64,000 nt of DNA from Arthrobacter luteolus NBRC 107841. Lineage in GTDB: Bacteria > Actinomycetota > Actinomycetes > Actinomycetales > Micrococcaceae. This document shows, piece by piece, positions 44,634 through 54,054 of the stretch (its first letter is position 1; the number at the start of each line of letters is the position of its first letter). Location: positions 248,001-312,000 of the forward strand of contig NZ_BCQM01000003.1 in the NCBI RefSeq assembly GCF_001552075.1, given 5' to 3'. The translations under genes were made by a program, and so were the position numbers. Below the pieces are notes generated by a model, which was given only the letters and a program-made list of their open reading frames with translations, was not told the origin of the DNA and did not search any database.

Positions 44634-47261
44634 ATGACAGCGGCCAGGGCGCCGATGCCACTGGTGGGGCGCGAAAGCGTGCTGCACGGCATGCAGGATG
44701 CTTTGCGGAGCGGGAAGGGCGTGCTCATCGTAGGCGCGCCCGGAATGGGCAAGACGGCACTGGCCACGGCAGCGCTGGAGGCAGCCGGCGGATACCACGT
44801 CGTAAATCTTCACGGAACCCCGGTTTCCCGAAAAACCTCATACGGGGCTATGGCCTGGCTGATCACGGAACTGCCTGCATCGGCCAAGCTGCACCCTGTC
44901 CAGGTCCTGCAGCAGCTGCGTGTCCTGCTCCGGCAGAAGGCCAACGGCCTTCCGGTCCTGATCTGCGTTGATGATGCTGAGGAACTTGATGACCTGTCCG
45001 CACTGGTGGTTTCGCAGCTGGCCCGCGGGGGAGACGCTACTGTCATCGCCACTGTGCAGGACATCCTGCTGGCAGCACCGGACCTGATTTCGCTGTGGTC
45101 AGACGGTTATCTCCAGCGAACCGACCTTGAAGCCCTGGACCAGGCGAATACCCATCAGCTCATGGAGCAGACGGCAGGCGGTCCGGTGTCTGAGCGGGCC
45201 CGGGCGGCGATGTGGACGGAGACCAGGGGCAGTCCGCAGTTCACCATCCTGATGACCCTCGAGCAGATTAAGTCGCGGCGGCTGGTCCGAAGCGAGGGCG
45301 TCTGGGTGATGGCCGCGCCCTATATCCACACCGGGGCGATCGCTGAACTGATCTCTGCCAGGCTGTCAGGGCTTTCGTCCGAGGAACGCAAAGTAGTGGA
45401 GATCCTCTCCTTTACCGTTTCCCTTCCGCTGAAGGTTTTGCTGGAACTGGCAGCACCGGACGTACTGGACACGCTGGAGGAATCCGGAACGGTGGAGCTG
45501 ACCGGCTGCCCGGTGCCCACAGTGCGGATCCGCAATGCCACCCTGGCCGCCGTGGTGGCGGAGAATGTACCGCTGGGGCGCAGCCACCAGCTGTGGAAGG
45601 AAGTCTCAGCGGTGCTGGGCTCCAGCGACGGTCTGGACCCGGTCGCCACGACCGGTTATGCGTCCTGGTCGCTGGCCTGCGGGGCACAGCTGGACGGAGA
45701 ACTGGTACTGCGGGCCGCAAAGGCGGCCAATGCCCGGGGGGACAACGCCGGTGCCCTTCTCTACATCAGGTCCGTTGCCGCGGAAGGCCGGAGCCAGGAA
45801 CTTGTCTGCGAGGAAGTCAGCGCCCTGACCCTCCTGGGCGAGAACCAGCTGGCGCTGAGCGTCCTCCAGCACTTCGAACCGGGGTTCGACGTCAGCCGCT
45901 CAAGCTGGGTTGAGCTGATGCTTCAAAAGGCCGGGCTGCTGCGCAGCCTGCCCAAGGCCGGCAGCGCCCAGTCCGTCCTGGCCAGCCTCCGCGGCAACGG
46001 CGCCGCCGGAATTGACGGAACCCATCCCCGAACGCCGTCGTACCACGCGGATACGGAAGCACCCATCGTCCTTGCCCAGGCACATGCGTGGCTGGCGGAG
46101 GGAGACTACACCCAGTCGGTTGAACCGCTTCTTGCCCTCGCCCGCCAGGAAGGTACTGCGCCGGGCCTGCGGGCCCTCGCAGCGGCCATGGCGGCCGAAG
46201 CCCTGAGCGTGACCGGCCGCGCCGGCGAAGCCATGGCCATGCTCGAGGACTTCTGGCCGCTCATCATGGCCCCGCAGACGGCGCCGGACCAGGCAGCGGT
46301 CCTGACCCGTCTCTTCTACGCCTTTTACGCGGCGGGGGAGTTGGAGCGGGCACGGGAGATGCTCCGCGCCGCGGAGGAGCAGAACGAGCAGGGATTTTTC
46401 CGGGGCAACGGCGGAGAACTGGCAGACGGATTCCTGCGGGTTGCAGCTGGAGAAGGAGAGGCAGCGCTGGAATCCCTCCTGCCCGCTGTGGGGCAGCTTC
46501 GGTATCACGATCCGGAAAACCTGCTCCCACTGGCCGCCGCCCTGATGGCATACGCATACGCGCTCAGCGGAGATCCGGAGCAGGCCGCGGCCTACACAGC
46601 CCTGGCCCCCCGGTTCCGGCACCGGCCGCTCTGGTATGCCAGGCAGATGACCACCTATTTCAGGGTGCTTGCGGAGGAATCCGAACCACCGGAGGCAAAC
46701 TCCCGGCGCCTGTTCCAGCTCGCCGAAGATGCCCTCGAACTGGGTAACGTGTCCTTTGCCCTCAGCTGTCTTGAACGCGCGGTGACGCTGGGGGACAACA
46801 CCGCGGCCATGCTGCTGGTCAGAACGGCAGAGGGGGCCTCTGGACGGTGGGCGGAAGTGCTGGCCCGGTACGGCCGGGGACTGACCGAGGGGAACCCGGG
46901 GCTGCTTCTGGAAGCGGCCCGGGGAGCACAGGAACTTGGGCAGCATCCGCTGGCGCACCACGCAGCCCGGCTGGTGCGGACGGTAGCGGACACCGTGCCG
47001 CGGAGCATGCTGCGCGCGGCCGCCGCCGTGGAAAACGCTGCCTTCCGGCAGCTGCGCCGGGAAAACAGCTTGGAGCAGAAACTTGGGGAGCTCAGCGAGT
47101 TCGACGCGGGGCTGGTGAGGCTGGCGGCGGGAAAACAGACCCGGACCCAGATCGCCGAGGAACTCCACCTCTCCCCACGCACCGTAGATTGGCATCTGGG
47201 CAAGCTCTTCGACAAGCTGCATGTATCCGGCCGCGATGAGTTGAGGGACGTCCTCCGGTAA
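44634..47261 (+). CDS. large ATP-binding LuxR (LAL-type) transcriptional regulator 1
   Basis: An 875-aa protein with an N-terminal AAA-type ATPase domain (Walker A in LIVGAPGMGKTALATAA, about residues 31-47; Walker B in VLICVDDAEELDD), a long helical repeat region and a C-terminal LuxR helix-turn-helix (AAGKQTRTQIAEELHLSPRTVDWHLGKLFDKLHVSGRDEL). Such regulators respond to unknown metabolites and activate neighbouring genes. ATG at 44634 is preferred because TAGCCT at 44598-44603 would start the mRNA after the upstream GTG at 44604. It lies 26 nt before a second protein of the same architecture. Control of the downstream polysaccharide operon is inferred from position. Confidence 0.85.
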   Translation: MTAARAPMPLVGRESVLHGMQDALRSGKGVLIVGAPGMGKTALATAALEAAGGYHVVNLHGTPVSRKTSYGAMAWLITELPASAKLHPVQVLQQLRVLLRQKANGLPVLICVDDAEELDDLSALVVSQLARGGDATVIATVQDILLAAPDLISLWSDGYLQRTDLEALDQANTHQLMEQTAGGPVSERARAAMWTETRGSPQFTILMTLEQIKSRRLVRSEGVWVMAAPYIHTGAIAELISARLSGLSSEERKVVEILSFTVSLPLKVLLELAAPDVLDTLEESGTVELTGCPVPTVRIRNATLAAVVAENVPLGRSHQLWKEVSAVLGSSDGLDPVATTGYASWSLACGAQLDGELVLRAAKAANARGDNAGALLYIRSVAAEGRSQELVCEEVSALTLLGENQLALSVLQHFEPGFDVSRSSWVELMLQKAGLLRSLPKAGSAQSVLASLRGNGAAGIDGTHPRTPSYHADTEAPIVLAQAHAWLAEGDYTQSVEPLLALARQEGTAPGLRALAAAMAAEALSVTGRAGEAMAMLEDFWPLIMAPQTAPDQAAVLTRLFYAFYAAGELERAREMLRAAEEQNEQGFFRGNGGELADGFLRVAAGEGEAALESLLPAVGQLRYHDPENLLPLAAALMAYAYALSGDPEQAAAYTALAPRFRHRPLWYARQMTTYFRVLAEESEPPEANSRRLFQLAEDALELGNVSFALSCLERAVTLGDNTAAMLLVRTAEGASGRWAEVLARYGRGLTEGNPGLLLEAARGAQELGQHPLAHHAARLVRTVADTVPRSMLRAAAAVENAAFRQLRRENSLEQKLGELSEFDAGLVRLAAGKQTRTQIAEELHLSPRTVDWHLGKLFDKLHVSGRDELRDVLR

Positions 47262-47287
47262 TCCCGGCGGATGGATTTGGGGGAAAC

Positions 47288-49972
47288 ATGCAAGGTTTTG
47301 CTTCGCAGCCGATGGTGGGCCGGGAAGAAGGCGTAGAAGCCGTCCTGGCCAGCATCCGCTCGCCGGAACTGCGGGGTGCCCTCGTCGTCGCGGAGGCAGG
47401 ACTGGGGAAGAGCGCGCTGGCCAACGTGGTGGTTGGAGTCCTCGAATCGGAGATGCCGGTCCACCGCATCCATGCCAGTTCGGCGCTGACCGGGATTCCC
47501 TTCGGTGCGCTCGCCCCGCTGCTGCCTGTGCTCTCTGCGAGCGACACGGACTCGCCGCTGGCTGTGATGCGGGCCCTGCTGGACCGCCTGCGACCGGCAA
47601 CGGAGACGGACACACCCACACCGCCGCTGGTCGTCGTGGACGATGCGCATGCCCTGGATGAAGCCAGTGCTGATCTGCTGTCCCAGCTGGTGGCAGCAGG
47701 CACGGTGCGGATGCTGATCCTGACGCGCAGTATTACCGATATTCCGGCCGGAATACCGGCCCAGGTCTGGAGCGGGGTACTCGCCCGGCACCATCTGCTG
47801 CCCCTGACAGATCCCCAGGTCCACGATCTGTGCGGGCAGGTGCTCGGAGGGCCGGTGCTGAGCACGACCAGTGCCGAGCTGGCCCGGATGAGCGGCGGGA
47901 ACCCGATGTATGTGCTCGCGCTGATCGCCGAAACCCGGCGCACCGGCAACCTGGTCCCGCGCCGCGGAGTCTGGCTGCTCGGGGAAAACGTACGCCCGCC
48001 CCAGGGCCGGCTGGGCGATCTCCTGAAAGCCCAGCTGTCGGGCCTTTCACATGATGAACGTGAAGCCATGGAGATCATTGCCCTCGCGGAGCCGGTACCC
48101 ATCGGCGTCGCCTTTCGCCTGGGACTGCACCGTTCGGTTGATGCGCTGACCGCCGCCCGGCTGGTCAGCGTGGAAGAGGACGGTCAGCGGCTGCTGCGCC
48201 CGCGGCACCCGCTGTACGGCGAACTGGTCCGGCACATGGTGCCGGCCGCCCGCAGCGCCCGCCTGCGCCAGCGGGTGCTCGCTGTCCTGCCGCAGAACCC
48301 TGACTCCATGGACGGCCTGCTGCGCAGCGTCGCCTGGTCCCTGGACTGCGGCGCACCCGTGCCAAATCACCAGCTTCTTCAAGCCGCCTACATGGCAAAT
48401 AACTTCTTCGACAGTGACTTCGCCCTCCGCGCTGCCCACGAAATCCAGGACCCCGATCTGCTGCCTGCCGCCCGGATCCAGACGGCGAGGGCGCACTACC
48501 AGCGGGGAAATTTCACCGCGGCGCAGGAGCTGGTGGCCGGAACGGTCGAGGCGGCGAGGGACCTCACCACCGCCAAGCTCGGCACGCTGCTGGACGTCCA
48601 GCTGCGCCAGCACTCCGACCGGGCCGGCTCCGGGCTGCGCAAGGCCAGGCAGACCTGGGAAGACGCGATCGGCCGCATCGAAGCAGCCGCCGCAGCTGAT
48701 GGAAGGAACGACGCCGAACTGCAGGCGGACATTGCCTCCTCCCGTCGCGGAGCACGCCTGCTGGAAGCCTTGATTGCGGTAGCTGAAGGCACCTACCGCA
48801 GCACCGCAGCCGAGCTGACCAGCCTGCTGGCCAACGCGCGGGCCGAGGGGGATGCCGAGGCCACAATGATGGCACTCACGCTGCTGGGTGACATCCACAC
48901 CTGCAGCGGCCGCTCCGAAACAGCCGCCAACCTGACCCGTGAGGCGCTGGCAATCATCATCCGCAACGACCACAGGTTCCTGACCTACTACCAGTTCGTG
49001 CTCCACCGCCATCTCTCGGCACTGCTCTGGGCGGGGTACTGGGAGGAAGCCCGGGACACGATGCAGAAGGACTTTGCTGCCTCCTCGCGGAGCACCGGAC
49101 GGATTGGCGGCACAGTGGACCTGTGCTTCGCCGTGATGGAACTTCGCCGGGGCCGGTTGAAGGATGCACTGCCAAAGCTCACCGCCGCAGTCGAAGGCCT
49201 GCGGACCCATGATCCCGAAGGGATGCTGCCCCTGGCATTGTCGATCAGTGCCCAGTTGTCCGCACGGCAGGGCGACCTCGCCCAGGCTGATGAAATCCTC
49301 GCGGACTGCGACAGACTCGAGCCGCGCGGACCGGTCAACGCACAGATGATGGCACGGGGAAACCGGCTCGCCGCCGAATACGCCAGAACGCAGGACCCCA
49401 AGGCGCTCACGGACCTTCGGGATCTGGCGGATCAGGCGGAGGAACTGGGACTGGCCGCAGCGGAGTTCGAGCTGCGGGCGCTGGGCATGGGCCTGGGCGA
49501 CCCCACGGTCATGAGCCGCCTGCTCAAGCTCAGCGAGGAGGTGCAGGGACCCCGGGCCCGTGCCGCCAACGTGCTGGCCCGGGCAGTCCTTGACCAGGAT
49601 GTGCCTGCCCTGCTCCACCTCGCCGTGGAACCGATGGACGCGGACAGTACGGCCCTGGGCCCGCTGGCGCTGCAGGAGGCCCTGCGCCTGGCCAAAGCTG
49701 TGGGTGACCGCACACAGGTACAACGGGTCCAGCGGGTTATCGGCAAGACTTCCGAGGCCGCCGCGAGCAGCCGCAGCACCGCCAGGACACCGTCGCTGAC
49801 GCGGCGGGAGAAGGATGTTGCCACCCTGGTTATCCAGGGCCACCGCAACGCCGAAGTGGCCGAGCGCCTGTACCTGTCCGTACGCACGGTCGAAGGGCAC
49901 ATCTACCGGATCTTCGAAAAACTTGGCATCAGCAAACGCGATGAACTAACAGCTGAGCTGCTGGGGGAGTAA
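47288..49972 (+). CDS. large ATP-binding LuxR (LAL-type) transcriptional regulator 2
   Basis: An 894-aa protein built like its upstream neighbour: Walker A in VVAEAGLGKSALANVVVG (about residues 33-50), Walker B in PLVVVDDAHALDEAS, a helical TPR-like middle and a C-terminal LuxR HTH, LTRREKDVATLVIQGHRNAEVAERLYLSVRTVEGHIYRIF. The HTH is closer to the standard consensus than in regulator 1. GGGGGAA at 47279-47285 serves the ATG. The tandem pair looks like diverged paralogues and may act together. The polysaccharide operon starts 164 nt downstream. Confidence 0.87.
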   Translation: MQGFASQPMVGREEGVEAVLASIRSPELRGALVVAEAGLGKSALANVVVGVLESEMPVHRIHASSALTGIPFGALAPLLPVLSASDTDSPLAVMRALLDRLRPATETDTPTPPLVVVDDAHALDEASADLLSQLVAAGTVRMLILTRSITDIPAGIPAQVWSGVLARHHLLPLTDPQVHDLCGQVLGGPVLSTTSAELARMSGGNPMYVLALIAETRRTGNLVPRRGVWLLGENVRPPQGRLGDLLKAQLSGLSHDEREAMEIIALAEPVPIGVAFRLGLHRSVDALTAARLVSVEEDGQRLLRPRHPLYGELVRHMVPAARSARLRQRVLAVLPQNPDSMDGLLRSVAWSLDCGAPVPNHQLLQAAYMANNFFDSDFALRAAHEIQDPDLLPAARIQTARAHYQRGNFTAAQELVAGTVEAARDLTTAKLGTLLDVQLRQHSDRAGSGLRKARQTWEDAIGRIEAAAAADGRNDAELQADIASSRRGARLLEALIAVAEGTYRSTAAELTSLLANARAEGDAEATMMALTLLGDIHTCSGRSETAANLTREALAIIIRNDHRFLTYYQFVLHRHLSALLWAGYWEEARDTMQKDFAASSRSTGRIGGTVDLCFAVMELRRGRLKDALPKLTAAVEGLRTHDPEGMLPLALSISAQLSARQGDLAQADEILADCDRLEPRGPVNAQMMARGNRLAAEYARTQDPKALTDLRDLADQAEELGLAAAEFELRALGMGLGDPTVMSRLLKLSEEVQGPRARAANVLARAVLDQDVPALLHLAVEPMDADSTALGPLALQEALRLAKAVGDRTQVQRVQRVIGKTSEAAASSRSTARTPSLTRREKDVATLVIQGHRNAEVAERLYLSVRTVEGHIYRIFEKLGISKRDELTAELLGE

Positions 49973-50000
49973 ATCCAGACTCTGACTACGCGGTAGGGAA

Positions 50001-50076
50001 GTACCCGTTCCGGGTAGCGGGCGGCGATTACCGGTAACCGGTACTCATCCGGCTCCAAACGCGGCCTTCGTAGGGT
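50001..50076 (+). promoter_or_regulatory. putative control region of the polysaccharide operon
   Basis: Contains TACCCG-TTC-CGGGTA, an inverted repeat near 50001-50015, overlapping ACCGGT/TACCGGTA repeats near 50035 and a -10-like TAGGGT at 50071-50076. Transcription would start about 55 nt before the first gene. No good -35 is seen, consistent with an activator-dependent promoter. Confidence 0.4.
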
Positions 50077-50136
50077 GATCCGCAGTAACAGGAGCTCAGC
50101 CGCCCTCGGCTGCGGACAGAACAGCAGGTCTCAAAA

Positions 50137-51222
50137 GTGCACCCTTCGCCAACCGTTGGATCGGTCTTGCCCGAAAACGTCCTGAACGTGGCCGTGATCG
50201 GTGCTGGATACTGGGGTCCGAACCTGGCCCGTAACTTCCACGCCAGCCCGGACTGGCACCTGAGCGCCATCTGCGACCTGGACCGGGAACGTGCCGGCCG
50301 GCTGGCGCACACTGCGGGCGGCGCAGCCGTCCAGGACTCGGTCCAGGCGCTGCTGGAAGACCCCGCCCTGGATGCCGTGGCTATCGCTACTCCGGCCCGC
50401 ACCCACCATGCCATCGCCGCCGCCGCCCTGGCGGCAGGCAAGCATGTCCTCGTGGAGAAGCCCCTGGCCGACACGCTGGCGCACGGCGAGCAGATGGTGC
50501 GCACGGCCGAAGCCGCAGGGCTGGTCCTGATGGCGGACCACACCTACTGCTATACCCCCGCCGTCCAAAAAATCCGCGAGCTGGTTGCCGGCGGCGAGCT
50601 CGGCGACATTTTGTTCATCGACTCCGTGCGGATCAACCTCGGACTCATCCAGCCCGACGTCGACGTGTTCTGGGACCTTGCACCGCACGATCTTTCGATC
50701 CTGGACTTCGTGCTCCCGGGGGGACTGCGGCCCATTCAGGCCACCGCCCACGGATCCGACCCGCTGGGCGCAGGAACGGCCTGCGTGGGGCACCTCATCC
50801 TTGAACTTGGCACGGGAGCCCTGGCCCACATCCACGTCAACTGGCTCAGTCCCACGAAGATCCGGCAGCTGGTGATCGGCGGCAGCCGGCGCACCCTGGT
50901 CTGGGACGACCTCAACCCCCAGCAGCGGATCAGCGTGTATGACCGCGGGGTCGATCTGGCCCAGCAAACCGGCCTGGCCGAACGCTCCCGGTCCAACATT
51001 TCCTACCGTCTCGGCGATACCTGGTCCCCGGCGCTGCCCGAGCACGAGGCACTGGCCGCCATGGTCGCGGAGTTCGCGGCCAGCATCCGGACCGGCCGGC
51101 AGCCCCAGACCAGCGGAAACTCCGGCCTGCGCGTCCTGTCCGTGCTCGACGCCGCCACCCGCAGCCAGCAGACCGGATCCCCGGCCGCGCTTCCCACCCT
51201 CGAACTGGAATCAGCCTCATGA
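50137..51222 (+). CDS. Gfo/Idh/MocA family sugar oxidoreductase
   Basis: NAD(P)-dependent dehydrogenase likely acting on a nucleotide sugar. The 361-aa protein has a Rossmann domain with VAVIGAGYWGPNLARNF (about residues 20-36), the family EKP motif in VLVEKPLADTLAHGEQM and a C-terminal alpha/beta domain with DVFWDLAPHDLSILDFVL. With the aminotransferases and acetyltransferase that follow, it recalls the WbpB-type 3-dehydrogenase step in making 3-acetamido sugars; the substrate is inferred. GTG at 50137 is the first gene of the operon; its stop overlaps the next gene by ATGA. Confidence 0.88.
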   Translation: MHPSPTVGSVLPENVLNVAVIGAGYWGPNLARNFHASPDWHLSAICDLDRERAGRLAHTAGGAAVQDSVQALLEDPALDAVAIATPARTHHAIAAAALAAGKHVLVEKPLADTLAHGEQMVRTAEAAGLVLMADHTYCYTPAVQKIRELVAGGELGDILFIDSVRINLGLIQPDVDVFWDLAPHDLSILDFVLPGGLRPIQATAHGSDPLGAGTACVGHLILELGTGALAHIHVNWLSPTKIRQLVIGGSRRTLVWDDLNPQQRISVYDRGVDLAQQTGLAERSRSNISYRLGDTWSPALPEHEALAAMVAEFAASIRTGRQPQTSGNSGLRVLSVLDAATRSQQTGSPAALPTLELESAS

Positions 51223-52220
51223 CACAGAACCATTCGCTGTACGGAGCCTCCATCCTGGTCACCGGCGGAGCCGGAACCATCGGATCGGCCATAGTCGACC
51301 AGCTCCTGGCCGCCGGTGCAGGTGAGATCCGGGTCCTCGACAACCTGGTGCGCGGCCGCCGCACCAACCTCGCTGATGCCCTTGAGGACGCCCGGGTCGG
51401 GCTCTACGAGGGAGATATCCGGGACCGGGACCTGGTGCACGATCTCACCAAGGGAACCGACTTCGTTTTCCATCAGGCCGCGATCCGGATCACGCAGTGC
51501 GCCGAGGATCCCCGGCTGGCCCTGGAGGTGCTTGCCGACGGTACGTTCAATGTCCTGGAGGCCGCTGCCGCGCACCGGGTGCAGAAGGTCGTGGCCGCCT
51601 CCAGTGCGTCGGTGTACGGGCTTGCCGGGCAGTTCCCCACACCTGAGGTTCACCACCTGCATAACAACGACACCTTCTACGGGGCCGCCAAGGCCTTCAA
51701 CGAAGGTATGCTCCGCAGCTTCCAGGCGATGTACGGACTCTCCTACACCGGGCTGCGGTACTTCAATGTCTACGGTCCGCGGATGGATGTCCACGGCGTC
51801 TACACCGAGGTACTGGTCCGGTGGATGGAACGCATAGCGGACGGGCTTCCGCCGCTGATTTTCGGCGACGGTGCGCAGACCATGGACTTCATCTACACCG
51901 AGGACATTGCCCGGGCAAACCTGCTGGCCGCGGCGAGCGGCGCCGAGGGGATCTTCAACGTCGCCAGCGGTACGGAAACCAGCCTGCTGGAGCTGGCCCG
52001 CCAGCTGCTAGTGGTGATGGGGTCCGGGCTCGACGTCGAATTCGGTCCCGCCCGCGAGGTCAACGGTGTCAGCCGGCGGCTCGGGGACACCGCTGCGGCG
52101 CAGGACCGGCTCGGGTTCACGGCCGAAGTGCCGCTGGAAAAGGGGCTGGCGGAACTGGTGCAGTGGTGGCTTCCGCTCCGCGCGGAGATCGCGGCCGGAC
52201 GCGGAGGGCAGGAACTGTGA
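51219..52220 (+). CDS. NAD-dependent epimerase/dehydratase (extended SDR)
   Basis: Nucleotide-sugar epimerase or dehydratase. The 333-aa protein has the glycine loop LVTGGAGTIGSAIVDQLL (about residues 10-27), DIRDRDLV, FHQAAIRITQCAEDP and the catalytic YGAAK of the YxxxK motif, with ASSASVYG supplying the serine. The C-terminal RYFNVYGPRMD and GDGAQTMDFIYTEDIARA segments are typical of UDP-sugar epimerases. Start and stop both lie in 4-nt overlaps with its neighbours. The exact sugar cannot be read. Confidence 0.9.
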   Translation: MTQNHSLYGASILVTGGAGTIGSAIVDQLLAAGAGEIRVLDNLVRGRRTNLADALEDARVGLYEGDIRDRDLVHDLTKGTDFVFHQAAIRITQCAEDPRLALEVLADGTFNVLEAAAAHRVQKVVAASSASVYGLAGQFPTPEVHHLHNNDTFYGAAKAFNEGMLRSFQAMYGLSYTGLRYFNVYGPRMDVHGVYTEVLVRWMERIADGLPPLIFGDGAQTMDFIYTEDIARANLLAAASGAEGIFNVASGTETSLLELARQLLVVMGSGLDVEFGPAREVNGVSRRLGDTAAAQDRLGFTAEVPLEKGLAELVQWWLPLRAEIAAGRGGQEL

Positions 52221-53359
52221 ACCGCATCAACGTTATGAAGCCATGGCTCGGAGCGGAGGAAATTGCCGCCGTCAGCGACGTCATCTCTTCCGGCTGGATT
52301 GCGCAGGGGCCGAGGGTCGCGGAGTTCGAAGCGCAGTTCGCGGCCCGCATGGAGGCCGGGCACGCCGTCGCGGCATCGAGCTGCACCACGGCCCTGCACC
52401 TGGCGCTCGTGGTTGCGGGCATCGGACCCGGTGACGACGTCGTTGTGCCGTCCTATTCCTTCATCGCCACCGCCAATGCTCCCACCTATGTTGGTGCACG
52501 GCCCGTCTTCGCGGACGTGGACCTCAGGACCGGAAACCTCACCGCCGAAACAGTGGAAGCGGCCCTCACCCCGGCGACCCGTGCCGTGATTGCGGTGGAC
52601 CAGGGCGGTATGCCGGTGGACCTGGCATCCCTGCGGCGGCTGTGCGATCCGCTGGGGATCACCGTCCTGGAAGACGCGGCCTGCGCTGCCGGCTCCCGGT
52701 ATGCCGGGGCCCCGGCGGGGGCGGGCGCCGAGATTGCCGCCTGGTCCTTCCACCCGCGGAAAATCCTGACCACCGGAGAAGGCGGTATGGTCACGACCTC
52801 CCGTCCGGACTGGGCCCTGCGTGCCCGCGCCCTGCGCGAACACGCGATGAGCGTTTCCGCGGCTGACCGTAGCGCCAGTGTGCTGGCCGCCGCCGAAATG
52901 TACACGGAAGTAGGCTTCAATTTCCGTCTGACCGACCTGCAGGCAGCTGTCGGAATCGTCCAGCTGGGGCGGCTCGATGCCGCCGTCCGCCGGCGCCGGG
53001 AACTCGCCGGTGCGTACACCAAGGCCTTCGCCGAAGTCCAGGGAATCCGCACACCCAGCGACCCGCCCTGGGGCGAGACGAACTACCAGTCCTACTGGAT
53101 CGAGATACTGCCGGGCTTCAGCATGGACCGCGACGGAGTCCTGGCAGCGCTCGCGGATGCCGGCATTTCAGCGAGGCGGGGGATCATGGCCTCGCATCTG
53201 GAACCGGCCTACCGGAACCGGGACACGGGATCCGTGCCGCTGCCGGTCACCGAACGCCTCAGCGCCAACACACTGATCCTCCCGCTCTTCCACGAAATGA
53301 CCGAATCCGAGCAGGCGAGAGTCATCGAGGCCGTGAACCGATGCGACAGGACTCCGTGA
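52217..53359 (+). CDS. DegT/DnrJ/EryC1 family aminotransferase 1
   Basis: PLP-dependent sugar aminotransferase. The 380-aa protein has SSCTTALHLALVVAGIGPGDDVVVPSYSF (cofactor phosphate site), VLEDAACAAGS and the Schiff-base lysine in WSFHPRKILTTGEGGMV. The C-terminal YQSYWIEILPGFSMDRDGVLAALADAGIS fits the family. GTG at 52217 is chosen for the GTGA overlap with the SDR gene; the longer frame upstream lies inside that gene. A second DegT protein in the operon suggests two amino groups are installed or two amino sugars are made. Confidence 0.92.
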   Translation: MNRINVMKPWLGAEEIAAVSDVISSGWIAQGPRVAEFEAQFAARMEAGHAVAASSCTTALHLALVVAGIGPGDDVVVPSYSFIATANAPTYVGARPVFADVDLRTGNLTAETVEAALTPATRAVIAVDQGGMPVDLASLRRLCDPLGITVLEDAACAAGSRYAGAPAGAGAEIAAWSFHPRKILTTGEGGMVTTSRPDWALRARALREHAMSVSAADRSASVLAAAEMYTEVGFNFRLTDLQAAVGIVQLGRLDAAVRRRRELAGAYTKAFAEVQGIRTPSDPPWGETNYQSYWIEILPGFSMDRDGVLAALADAGISARRGIMASHLEPAYRNRDTGSVPLPVTERLSANTLILPLFHEMTESEQARVIEAVNRCDRTP

Positions 53360-54054
53360 CCATGCCGGCCCTGCTGCTGCTGGCCGCGGGTGGACTGGGC
53401 CGTGAAGTCCTGGCGTCCCTGCGGATGGTTAACGACTACCGGATCTTCGGTTTCCTCGATGACGACGAAGGGCTGCACGGGACGCGGGTTGACGGCGCTC
53501 CGGTCCTGGGCGGCATCGCCGATGCCGTGAACTACCCGCGCTGCCGGTTTCTGGCCTGCGCTGGCTCCGGCGCGGCGCGGGCGCAGATGCTGGCCACCCT
53601 GGAAGCGGCAGGAATCGGTGAAGACCGGTTTGCGACCTATGTGGACCCCCGGGTCCACCTCCCGGAGGGCTGCACGGTGGGAACCGGCAGCATCCTGCTG
53701 GCGGGCACCGTCCTGACCGCGTCTGTGTCCGTGGGACGCCATGTAGCCGTGATGCCGAACTGCACTCTCACACACGACGACGTCCTCGAGGACTTTGCCA
53801 CGCTCGCCGCGGGTGTGTGCCTGGGAGGCGGGGTCCACGTTGGATCCGGCGCCTACCTGGGCATGGGTGCCAGCGTGCGGCAGGGCGTGCGGATTGGACA
53901 AGGATCCGTGGTTGGCATGGCTGCGGCAGTGCTGCAGGACCTGCCGGCCGGCCAGACCTGGGCCGGGGTTCCAGCCCGGCCCCTGCAACCACACGACGCT
54001 GAACTGGCGCCGGTTATGGCCGGAACAGATCGGGAGAGGACAGAACAGCAATGA
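53356..54054 (+). CDS. NeuD/PglD-like sugar O- or N-acyltransferase
   Basis: A 232-aa acyltransferase with an N-terminal Rossmann-like binding domain (LLLAAGGLGREVLASL, FLDDDEG) and a left-handed beta-helix of hexapeptide repeats (about 90-205: CTVGTGSILLAGTVL, GRHVAVMPNCTLTHDDVLEDFATLAAG). The catalytic-type histidine is in THDD, and AGVPARPL closes the fold. It probably acetylates the amino sugar made by an adjacent aminotransferase. GTG at 53356 gives the GTGA overlap seen throughout the operon; ATGs at 53341 and 53362 are alternatives. Confidence 0.85.
   Translation: MTMPALLLLAAGGLGREVLASLRMVNDYRIFGFLDDDEGLHGTRVDGAPVLGGIADAVNYPRCRFLACAGSGAARAQMLATLEAAGIGEDRFATYVDPRVHLPEGCTVGTGSILLAGTVLTASVSVGRHVAVMPNCTLTHDDVLEDFATLAAGVCLGGGVHVGSGAYLGMGASVRQGVRIGQGSVVGMAAAVLQDLPAGQTWAGVPARPLQPHDAELAPVMAGTDRERTEQQ

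Noticed and set aside
45900-47621. Open frame antisense across the junction of the two LuxR genes
   Set aside because: Shadow of two real genes; no initiation signal or motif.
48047-49900. Long open frame (about 617 codons) antisense to LuxR regulator 2
   Set aside because: High GC at third codon positions opens antisense frames; the product is low in recognisable motifs and the sense gene has a clear domain layout.
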